Positions 54,308-64,000 of a stretch of 64,000 nt of DNA are shown here, piece by piece; position 1 is the stretch's first letter; each line of letters starts with the position of its first letter. This stretch comes from Nicotiana tabacum (taxonomy: Eukaryota; Streptophyta; Magnoliopsida; Solanales; Solanaceae): the NCBI RefSeq assembly GCF_000715075.1, contig NC_134084.1:5954501-6018500 (forward strand), written 5' to 3'. The position numbers and the translations under genes are program-made. Below the pieces are notes generated by a model. It had not been told where the DNA came from, searched no databases, and saw only the letters and a program-made list of their open reading frames with translations.

Positions 54308-57300
54308 CCGTTAGTCAGGATTAGGGTTTTAAAACCCTAAACTGAACTCTTTTCCCTTAGTCAGCATTAGGGTTATAAACCCTAAACTGAACTTTTTCCT
54401 TTAGTCAGCATTAGGGTTTTAAACCCTAAACTGAACTCTTTCCATTAGTCAGCATTAGGGTTTTAAACCCTAAACTGAACTTTTACCTTTAGTCAGTATT
54501 AGGGTTTAAAACCCTAAACTGAACTCTTTTCCTTTAGTCAGCATTAGGGTTTTAAACCCAAAACTGAACTCTTTTCTTTTAGTCAGCATTAGGGTTTTAA
54601 ACCCTAAACTGAACTCTTTTCCTTCAGTCACCATTAGGGTTTTAAACCCTAAACTGAACTCTTTTCCTCCAGTCAGCATTAGGGTTTTAAACCTTAAACT
54701 GAACTCTTTTCCTCCAGTCAGCATTAGGGTTTTAAACCCTAAACTGAACTCTTTTCCTCCAGTCAGCATTAGGGTTTTAAAACCTAAACTAAACTTTTCC
54801 TTCAGTCAGCATTAGGGTTTTAAACCCTGAACTAAACTTTTACTTTAGTCAGCATTAGGGTTTTAAACCCTAAACTAAACTTTTTCCTTTAGTTAGCATT
54901 AGGGTTTTAAACCCTAAACTGAACTTTTTCCTTTAGTCAGCATTAGGGTTTTAAACCCAAAACTAAACTCTTTTCCTTTAGTTAGCATTAGGGTTTTAAA
55001 CCCTAAACTGAACTTTTTCCTTTAGTCAGCATTAGGGTTTTAAACCCAAAACTGAACTTTTTCCTTTAGTCAGCATAAGGGTTTTAAACCCTAAACTGAA
55101 CTTTTTTCCTCCAGTCAGCATTAGGGTTTTAAACCCTATACTGAACTCTTTTACTTTAGTCAGCATTAGGGTTTTAAACCCTAAACTGAACTTTTCCTTC
55201 AGTCAGCATTAGGGTTTTAAACCCTGAACTGAACTTTTCCTTTAGTCAGCATTAGGGTTTTAAACCCTAAACTGAAATCTTTTCCTTTAGTCAGCATTAG
55301 GGTTTTAAACCCTAAACTGAACTCTTTTCCTTTAGTTAGAATTAGGGTTTTAAACCATAAACTGAACTTTTACCTTTAGTTAGCATTAGGGTTTTAAACC
55401 CTAAACTGAACTCTTTCCTTTAGTCAGCATTAGGGTTTTAAACCCTAAACTGAACTTTTCTTTTAGTCAGCATTAGGGTATTAAACCCTAAACTGAACTT
55501 TTCCTTTAGTCAGCATTAGGGTTTTAAACCCTAAACTGAACTTTACCTTTAGTCATCATTAGGGTTTTAAACCCTAAACTGAACTCTTTCAATTCAGTCA
55601 GCATTAGGGTTTTAAACCCTAAACTGAACTCTTTTCCTTCAGTCAGCATTAGGGTTTTAAACCCTAAACTGAACTCTTTTCCTTTAGTCACCATTAGGGT
55701 ATTAAACCCTAAACTTAACTCTTTTCCTCCAGTCAGCATAAGGGTTTTAAACCCTAAACTGAACTTTTCCTTCAGTCAGCATTAGGGTTTTAAACCCTGA
55801 ACTGAACTTTTTCCTTTAGTCACCATTAGGGTTTTTAACCCTAAACTGAACTTTTTTCCTTTAGTCAGCATTAGGGTTTTAAACCCTAAACTGAACTCTT
55901 TTCCTTTAGTTAGTATTAGGATTTTAAACCCTAAACTGAACTTTTTCCTTTAGTCAGCATTATGGTTTTAAACCCTAAACTGAACTCTTTCCTTTAGTCA
56001 GCATTAGGGTTTTAAACCCTAAACTGAACTTTTCCTTTAGTCAGCATTAGGGTTTTAAACCCTAAACTGAACTTTTCCTTTAGTCATCATTAGGGTTTTA
56101 AACCCTAAACTGAACCCTTTCCATTCAGTCAGCATTAGGGTTTTAAACCCTAAACTGAACTTTTCCTTTAGTCAGCATTAGGGTTTTAAACCATAAACTG
56201 AACTTTTTCTTTTAGTCAGCATTAGGGTTTTAAACCCTAAACTGAACTCTTTTCCTTCAGTCAGCATTAGGGTTTTAAACCCTAAACTGAACTCTTTTCC
56301 TTTAGTCACCATTAGGGTTTTAAACCCTAAACTGAACTCTTTTCCTCCAGTCAGCATTAGGGTTTTAAACCCTAAACTGAACTCTTTTCCTTTAGTCAGC
56401 ATTAGGATTTTAAACCCTAAACTGAACTTTTCCTTCAGTCAACATTAGGGTTTTAAACGCTGAACTGAACTTTTCCTTTAGTCAGCATTAGGGTTTTAAA
56501 CCCTAAACTGAACTTTTTCCTTTAATCAACATTAGGGTTTTAAACCCTAAACTGAACTTTTTCCTTTAGTCAGCATTAGGGTTTTAAACCCTAAACTGAA
56601 CTTTTTTCATTTAGTTAGCATTAGGGTTTTAAACCATAAACTGAACTTTTACCTTTAGTCAGCATTAGGGTTTTAAACCCTAAACTGAACTCTTTCCTTT
56701 AGTCAGCATTAGGGTTTTAAACCCTAAACTGAACTTTTTCTTTAGTCAACATTAGGGTTTTAAACCCTAAACTGAACTTTTCCTTTAGTCAGCATTAGGG
56801 TTTTAAACCCTAAACTGAACTTTTTCTTTAGTCAGCATTAGGGTTTTAAACCCTAAACTGAACTTTACCTTTAGTCATCATTAGGGTTTTAAACCCTTAA
56901 CTGAACTATTTCCATTCAGTCAGCATTAGGGTTTTAAACTCTAAACTGGGTTTTAAACTCTAAACTGAACTTTTCCTTTACTTTTCCTTTAGTCAGCATT
57001 AGGGTTTTAAACCCTAAACTGAACTCTTTTCCTTCAGTCAGCATTAGGGTTTTAAACCCTAAACTGAACTCTTTTCCTTTAGTCACCATTAGGGTTTTAA
57101 ACCCTAAACTGAACTCTTTTCCTCCAGTCAACATTAGGGTTTTAAACCCTAAACTGAACTTTTCCTTCAGTCAGCATTAGGGTTTTAAACCCTGAACTGA
57201 ACTTTTTCCTTTAGTCACCGTTAGGGTTTTAAACCCTAAACTGAACTTTTTTCCTTTAGTCACCGTTAGGGTTTTAAACCCTAAACTGAACTCTTTTCCT

Positions 57301-58260
57301 TTAGTGCATTAGGATTTTAAACCCTAAACTGAACTTTTTCCTTTAGTCAGCATTAGGGTTTTAAACCCCAAACTGAACTCTTTCCTTTAGTCAGCATTAG
57401 GGTTTTAAACCCTAAACTGAACTTTTCCTTTAGTCAGCATTAGGGTTTTAAACCCTAAACTGAACTTTTCCTTTAGTCAACATTAGGGTTTTAAACCCTA
57501 AACTGAACTTTTCCTTTAGTCAGTATTAGGGTTTTAAACCCTAAACTGAACTTTTCCTTTAGTCATCATTAGGGTTTTAAACCCTAAACTGAACCCTTTC
57601 CATTCAGTCAGTATTAGGGTTTTAAACCCTAAACTGAACTTTTCCTTTAGTTAGCATTAGGGTTCTAAACCCTAAACTGAACTTTTCCTTTAGTTAGCAT
57701 TAGGGTTTTAAACCCTAAACTGAACTCTTTTCCTTTAGTCACCATTAGGGTTTTAAACCCTAAACTGAACTCTTTTCCTCCAGTCAGCATTAGGGTTTTA
57801 AACCCTAAACTGAACTCTTTTCCTTTAGTCACCATTAGGGTTTTAAACCCTAAACTGAACTTTTCCTTCAGTCACCATTAGGGTTTTAAACCCTGAACTG
57901 AACTTTTCCTTTAGTCAGCACTAGGGTTTTAAACCCTAAACTGAACTTTTCCCTTTAGTCAGCATTAGGGTTTTAAACCCTAAACAGAACTTTTTCCTTT
58001 AGTCATCATTAGGGTTTTAAACCCTAAACTGAACTTTTTCCTTTAGTTAGCATTAGGATTTTAAACCCTAAACTGAACTTTTTCCTTTAGTCAGCATTAG
58101 GGTTTTAAACCCTAAACTGAACTCTTTCCTTTAGTCAGCATTAGGGTTTTAAACCCTAAACTGAACTTTTCCTTTAGTCAGCTTTAGGGTTTTAAACCCT
58201 AAACTGAACTTTTCCTTTAGTCATCATTAGGGTTTTAAACCCTAAATTGAACCCTTTCCA
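54308..58260. repeat. Right-domain satellite segment, copy S2
   Basis: It matches S1 at about 8.7 kb offset, with the same order of rare variants, including the TTTTAAACTCTAAACTGGG unit at 56,934. Near 58,380 the order jumps to variants seen at 54,780, marking a recombination junction that starts the next copy. Confidence 0.8.
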
Positions 58261-58379
58261 TTCAGTCAGCATTAGGGTTTTAAACCCTAAACTGAACTCT
58301 TTTCCTTCAGTCAGCATTAGGGTTTTAAACCCTAAACTGAACTCTTTTTCTTTAGTCACCATTAGGGTTTTAAAACCTA

Positions 58380-61300
58380 AACTAAACTTTTCCTTCAGTC
58401 AGCATTAGGGTTTTAAACCCTGAACTAAACTTTTACTTTAGTCAGCATTAGGGTTTTAAACCCTAAACTAAACTTTTTCCTTTAGTTAGCATTAGGGTTT
58501 TAAACCCTAAACTGAACTTTTTCCTTTAGTCAGCATTAGGGTTTTAAACCCAAAACTAAACTCTTTTCCTTTAGTTAGCATTAGGGTTTTAAACCCTAAA
58601 CTGAACTTTTTCCTTTAGTCAGCATTAGGGTTTTAAACCCAAAACTGAACTTTTTCCTTTAGTCAGCATAAGGGTTTTAAACCCTAAACTGAACTTTTTT
58701 CCTCCAGTCAGCATTAGGGTTTTAAACCCTATACTGAACTCTTTTACTTTAGTCAGCATTAGGGTTTTAAACCCTAAACTGAACTTTTCCTTCAGTCAGC
58801 ATTAGGGTTTTAAACCCTGAACTGAACTTTTCCTTTAGTCAGCATTAGGGTTTTAAACCCTAAACTGAAATCTTTTCCTTTAGTCAGCATTAGGGTTTTA
58901 AACCCTAAACTGAACTCTTTTCCTTTAGTTAGAATTAGGGTTTTAAACCATAAACTGAACTTTTACCTTTAGTTAGCATTAGGGTTTTAAACCCTAAACT
59001 GAACTCTTTCCTTTAGTCAGCATTAGGGTTTTAAACCCTAAACTGAACTTTTCTTTTAGTCAGCATTAGGGTATTAAACCCTAAACTGAACTTTTCCTTT
59101 AGTCAGCATTAGGGTTTTAAACCCTAAACTGAACTTTACCTTTAGTCATCATTAGGGTTTTAAACCCTAAACTGAACTCTTTCAATTCAGTCAGCATTAG
59201 GGTTTTAAACCCTAAACTGAACTCTTTTCCTTCAGTCAGCATTAGGGTTTTAAACCCTAAACTGAACTCTTTTCCTTTAGTCACCATTAGGGTATTAAAC
59301 CCTAAACTTAACTCTTTTCCTCCAGTCAGCATAAGGGTTTTAAACCCTAAACTGAACTTTTCCTTCAGTCAGCATTAGGGTTTTAAACCCTGAACTGAAC
59401 TTTTTCCTTTAGTCACCATTAGGGTTTTTAACCCTAAACTGAACTTTTTTCCTTTAGTCAGCATTAGGGTTTTAAACCCTAAACTGAACTCTTTTCCGTT
59501 AGTTAGTATTAGGATTTTAAACCCTAAACTGAACTTTTTCCTTTAGTCAGCATTAGGGTTTTAAACCCTAAACTGAACTCTTTCCTTTAGTCAGCATTAG
59601 GGTTTTAAACCCTAAACTGAACTTTTCCTTTAGTCAGCATTAGGGTTTTAAACCCTAAACTGAACTTTTCCTTTAGTCAGCATTAGGGTTTCAAACCCTA
59701 AACTGAACTTTTCCTTTAGTCATCATTAGGGTTTTAAACCCTAAACTGAACCCTTTCCATTCAGTCAGCATTAGGGTTTTAAACCCTAAACTGAACTTTT
59801 CCTTTAGTCAGCATTAGGGTTTTAAACCATAAACTGAACTTTTTCTTTTAGTCAGCATTAGGGTTTTAAACCCTAAACTGAACTCTTTTCCTTCAGTCAG
59901 CATTAGGGTTTTAAACCCTAAACTGAACTCTTTTCCTTTAGTCACCATTAGGGTTTTAAACCCTAAACTGAACTCTTTTCCTCCAGTCAGCATTAGGGTT
60001 TTAAACCCTAAACTGAACTCTTTTCCTTTAGTCAGCATTAGGATTTTAAACCCTAAACTGAACTTTTCCTTCAGTCAACATTAGGGTTTTAAACGCTGAA
60101 CTGAACTTTTCCTTTAGTCAGCATTAGGGTTTTAAACCCTAAACTGAACTTTTTCCTTTAATCAACATTAGGGTTTTAAACCCTAAACTGAACTTTTTCC
60201 TTTAGTCAGCATTAGGGTTTTAAACCCTAAACTGAACTTTTTTCATTTAGTTAGCATTAGGGTTTTAAACCATAAACTGAACTTTTACCTTTAGTCAGCA
60301 TTAGGGTTTTAAACCCTAAACTGAACTCTTTCCTTTAGTCAGCATTAGGGTTTTAAACCCTAAACTGAACTTTTTCTTTAGTCAACATTAGGGTTTTAAA
60401 CCCTAAACTGAACTTTTCCTTTAGTCAGCATTAGGGTTTTAAACCCTAAACTGAACTTTTTCTTTAGTCAGCATTAGGGTTTTAAACCCTAAACTGAACT
60501 TTACCTTTAGTCATCATTAGGGTTTTAAACCCTTAACTGAACTATTTCCATTCAGTCAGCATTAGGGTTTTAAACTCTAAACTGGGTTTTAAACTCTAAA
60601 CTGAACTTTTCCTTTACTTTTCCTTTAGTCAGCATTAGGGTTTTAAACCCTAAACTGAACTCTTTTCCTTCAGTCAGCATTAGGGTTTTAAACCCTAAAC
60701 TGAACTCTTTTCCTTTAGTCACCATTAGGGTTTTAAACCCTAAACTGAACTCTTTTCCTCCAGTCAACATTAGGGTTTTAAACCCTAAACTGAACTTTTC
60801 CTTCAGTCAGCATTAGGGTTTTAAACCCTGAACTGAACTTTTTCCTTTAGTCACCGTTAGGGTTTTAAACCCTAAACTGAACTTTTTTCCTTTAGTCACC
60901 GTTAGGGTTTTAAACCCTAAACTGAACTCTTTTCCTTTAGTGCATTAGGATTTTAAACCCTAAACTGAACTTTTTCCTTTAGTCAGCATTAGGGTTTTAA
61001 ACCCCAAACTGAACTCTTTCCTTTAGTCAGCATTAGGGTTTTAAACCCTAAACTGAACTTTTCCTTTAGTCAGCATTAGGGTTTTAAACCCTAAACTGAA
61101 CTTTTCCTTTAGTCAACATTAGGGTTTTAAACCCTAAACTGAACTTTTCCTTTAGTCAGTATTAGGGTTTTAAACCCTAAACTGAACTTTTCCTTTAGTC
61201 ATCATTAGGGTTTTAAACCCTAAACTGAACCCTTTCCATTCAGTCAGTATTAGGGTTTTAAACCCTAAACTGAACTTTTCCTTTAGTTAGCATTAGGGTT

Positions 61301-62100
61301 CTAAACCCTAAACTGAACTTTTCCTTTAGTTAGCATTAGGGTTTTAAACCCTAAACTGAACTCTTTTCCTTTAGTCACCATTAGGGTTTTAAACCCTAAA
61401 CTGAACTCTTTTCCTCCAGTCAGCATTAGGGTTTTAAACCCTAAACTGAACTCTTTTCCTTTAGTCACCATTAGGGTTTTAAACCCTAAACTGAACTTTT
61501 CCTTCAGTCACCATTAGGGTTTTAAACCCTGAACTGAACTTTTCCTTTAGTCAGCACTAGGGTTTTAAACCCTAAACTGAACTTTTCCCTTTAGTCAGCA
61601 TTAGGGTTTTAAACCCTAAACAGAACTTTTTCCTTTAGTCATCATTAGGGTTTTAAACCCTAAACTGAACTTTTTCCTTTAGTTAGCATTAGGATTTTAA
61701 ACCCTAAACTGAACTTTTTCCTTTAGTCAGCATTAGGGTTTTAAACCCTAAACTGAACTCTTTCCTTTAGTCAGCATTAGGGTTTTAAACCCTAAACTGA
61801 ACTTTTCCTTTAGTCAGCTTTAGGGTTTTAAACCCTAAACTGAACTTTTTCTTTAGTTAACATTAGGGTTTTAAACCCTAAACTGAACTTTTCCTTTAGT
61901 CATCATTAGGGTTTTAAACCCTAAACTGAACTTTTCCTTTAGTCATCATTAGGGTTTTAAACCCTAAATTGAACCCTTTCCATTCAGTCAGCATTAGGGT
62001 TTTAAACCCTAAACTGAACTCTTTTCCTTCAGTCAGCATTAGGGTTTTAAACCCTAAACTGAACTCTTTTTCTTTAGTCACCATTAGGGTTTTAAAACCT
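58380..62100. repeat. Right-domain satellite segment, copy S3
   Basis: It matches S2 at offsets of 3,593 (55,524 to 59,117), 3,636 (56,178 to 59,814; 56,934 to 60,570) and 3,722 (58,244 to 61,966). It also retains two units seen in S1 but missing in S2. Confidence 0.8.
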
Positions 62101-62670
62101 AAACTGAACTCTTTTCCTTCAGTCAACATTAGGGTTTTAAACCCTAAACTGAACTTTTCCTTCAGTCAGCATTAGGGTTTTAAACCCTAAACTGAACTCT
62201 TTTCCTCCAGTCAGCATTAGGGTTTTAAACCCTAAACTGAACTCTTTTCCTTTAGTCACCATTAGGGTTTTAAACCCTAAACTGAACTTTTCCTTCAGTC
62301 ACCATTAGGGTTTTAAACCCTGAACTGAACTTTTCCTTTAGTCAGCACTAGGGTTTTAAACCCTAAACTGAACTTTTCCCTTTAGTCAGCATTAGGGTTT
62401 TAAACCCTAAACAGAACTTTTTCCTTTAGTCATCATTAGGGTTTTAAACCCTAAACTGAACTTTTTCCTTTAGTTAGCATTAGGATTTTAAACCCTAAAC
62501 TGAACTTTTTCCTTTAGTCAGCATTAGGGTTTTAAACCCTAAACTGAACTCTTTCCTTTAGTCAGCATTAGGGTTTTAAACCCTAAACTGAACTTTTCCT
62601 TTAGTCAGCTTTAGGGTTTTAAACCCTAAACTGAACTTTTCCTTTAGTCATCATTAGGGTTTTAAACCCT

Positions 62671-64000
62671 AAATTGAACCCTTTCCATTCAGTCAGCATT
62701 AGGGTTTTAAACCCTAAACTGAACTCTTTTCCTTCAGTCAGCATTAGGGTTTTAAACCCTAAACTGAACTCTTTTTCTTTAGTCACCATTAGGGTTTTAA
62801 AACCTAAACTAAACTTTTCCTTCAGTCAGCATTAGGGTTTTAAACCCTGAACTAAACTTTTACTTTAGTCAGCATTAGGGTTTTAAACCCTAAACTAAAC
62901 TTTTTCCTTTAGTTAGCATTAGGGTTTTAAACCCTAAACTGAACTTTTTCCTTTAGTCAGCATTAGGGTTTTAAACCCAAAACTAAACTCTTTTCCTTTA
63001 GTTAGCATTAGGGTTTTAAACCCTAAACTGAACTTTTTCCTTTAGTCAGCATTAGGGTTTTAAACCCAAAACTGAACTTTTTCCTTTAGTCAGCATAAGG
63101 GTTTTAAACCCTAAACTGAACTTTTTTCCTCCAGTCAGCATTAGGGTTTTAAACCCTATACTGAACTCTTTTACTTTAGTCAGCATTAGGGTTTTAAACC
63201 CTAAACTGAACTTTTCCTTCAGTCAGCATTAGGGTTTTAAACCCTGAACTGAACTTTTCCTTTAGTCAGCATTAGGGTTTTAAACCCTAAACTGAAATCT
63301 TTTCCTTTAGTCAGCATTAGGGTTTTAAACCCTAAACTGAACTCTTTTCCTTTAGTTAGAATTAGGGTTTTAAACCATAAACTGAACTTTTACCTTTAGT
63401 TAGCATTAGGGTTTTAAACCCTAAACTGAACTCTTTCCTTTAGTCAGCATTAGGGTTTTAAACCCTAAACTGAACTTTTCTTTTAGTCAGCATTAGGGTA
63501 TTAAACCCTAAACTGAACTTTTCCTTTAGTCAGCATTAGGGTTTTAAACCCTAAACTGAACTTTACCTTTAGTCATCATTAGGGTTTTAAACCCTAAACT
63601 GAACTCTTTCAATTCAGTCAGCATTAGGGTTTTAAACCCTAAACTGAACTCTTTTCCTTCAGTCAGCATTAGGGTTTTAAACCCTAAACTGAACTCTTTT
63701 CCTTTAGTCACCATTAGGGTATTAAACCCTAAACTTAACTCTTTTCCTCCAGTCAGCATAAGGGTTTTAAACCCTAAACTGAACTTTTCCTTCAGTCAGC
63801 ATTAGGGTTTTAAACCCTGAACTGAACTTTTTCCTTTAGTCACCATTAGGGTTTTTAACCCTAAACTGAACTTTTTTCCTTTAGTCAGCATTAGGGTTTT
63901 AAACCCTAAACTGAACTCTTTTCCGTTAGTTAGTATTAGGATTTTAAACCCTAAACTGAACTTTTTCCTTTAGTCAGCATTAGGGTTTTAAACCCTAAAC
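62671..64000. repeat. Right-domain satellite segment, copy S4 (runs off the window)
   Basis: It matches 58,244-59,573 at a constant offset of 4,427 bp (58,244 to 62,671; 59,117 to 63,544), including the unusual TTTTCCGTTAGTTAG variant just before the edge. The constant offset over at least 1.3 kb implies a very recent duplication. Confidence 0.85.

Larger units (their letters stand above)
36781..64000. repeat. Telomere-like palindromic satellite array, 43-45 bp unit, about 600 copies
   Basis: From 36,781 to the window edge the sequence is one tandem array. The unit core is TCAGCATTAGGG-TTTTAAACCCTAAACTGAACT (33 bp) plus a pyrimidine spacer of 10-12 bp (TTTCCTTTAG, TTTCCCTTTAG, CTTTTCCTTTAG, CTTTTCCTCCAG and others), giving 43, 44 or 45 bp. 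Each core holds TTAGGGTTT, one T, then AAACCCTAA: a perfect inverted repeat of nine bases. Common variants are CCCAAAACTG, CCCTGAACTG, ATTAGGATTTT and TTATAAACC. No other gene or element interrupts the 27.2 kb. Open frames on either strand are by-products of 45-bp (15-codon) units. Confidence 0.97.

Noticed and set aside
38450..63759. Many 60-111-residue open frames on the minus strand across the satellite, as genes
   Set aside because: They are translations of the tandem 45-bp unit, start and stop with unit-length changes, and have counterparts on the other strand. No independent coding evidence.
36781..64000. True chromosome-end telomere
   Set aside because: Telomere motifs are only 9-11 bases each, inverted within every unit and separated by non-telomeric text. 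There is no (TTTAGGG)n run.
36781..64000. CRISPR array
   Set aside because: Repeats of 43-45 bp are contiguous without unique spacers, and the context is a plant genome with retrotransposons.

Overview
The window is repeat-dense plant nuclear DNA. I see no intact host gene, rRNA or tRNA gene, CRISPR array or bacterial operon. The LTR termini, the RNase H-bearing L1-type LINE and the Tat/Ogre-type Ty3/gypsy element (extra first ORF, intron in the polyprotein, second RNase H) fit a dicot. Solanaceae, perhaps Nicotiana-like, is my best guess from family resemblance and is inferred, not proven.

1-10,580 is a mosaic of long Ty3/gypsy LTRs. It holds the leader, primer-binding site and 5' LTR of a minus-strand element (1-3,865), a truncated LTR tail (3,866-4,419), a complete 3,730-bp solo LTR with a perfect 5-bp target duplication GCTTA (4,487-8,216), an AT-rich repeat of about 280 bp, and two more truncated LTRs (8,830-10,580).

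10,581-20,000 is another LTR ('LTR-B', TGTAAGGCCCC...). A degenerate minus-strand LINE (about 11,166-18,748; EN, RT, zf-RVT, RNase H) is inserted some 30 bp downstream of its TATA box. LTR-B reaches a 49-bp minisatellite at 19,761-20,000, which is cut by the next insertion.

20,001-36,780 is a decayed Tat/Ogre retrotransposon on the plus strand. It has a 3,988-bp 5' LTR, a non-Met PBS, an extra ORF1 (plant-mobile-domain/DUF7745-like plus coiled coil), gag, protease, a G-patch segment, a 211-bp GT-AG intron, RT, RNase H, a second archaeal-type RNase H and integrase. Several frameshifts and stops disable it. After integrase comes a 1.7-kb 3' untranslated region with two small tandem repeats. No 3' LTR follows.

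36,781-64,000 and beyond is an uninterrupted satellite array of about 600 units of 43-45 bp. Each unit carries a palindrome of two head-to-head telomere-like motifs, TTAGGGTTT-T-AAACCCTAA, i.e. two plant telo-boxes. The array has higher-order structure: 1.8-2.0 kb tandem super-repeats on the left and large nested duplications on the right, at offsets near 8.7, 3.6 and 4.4 kb.

The most interesting reading is that the satellite grew from tandem repeats in the 3' untranslated region of the Ogre-type element and displaced its 3' LTR. It would be a young telo-box satellite able to bind telomere-repeat-binding proteins in bulk. The array and its position are seen directly; origin and function are inference.
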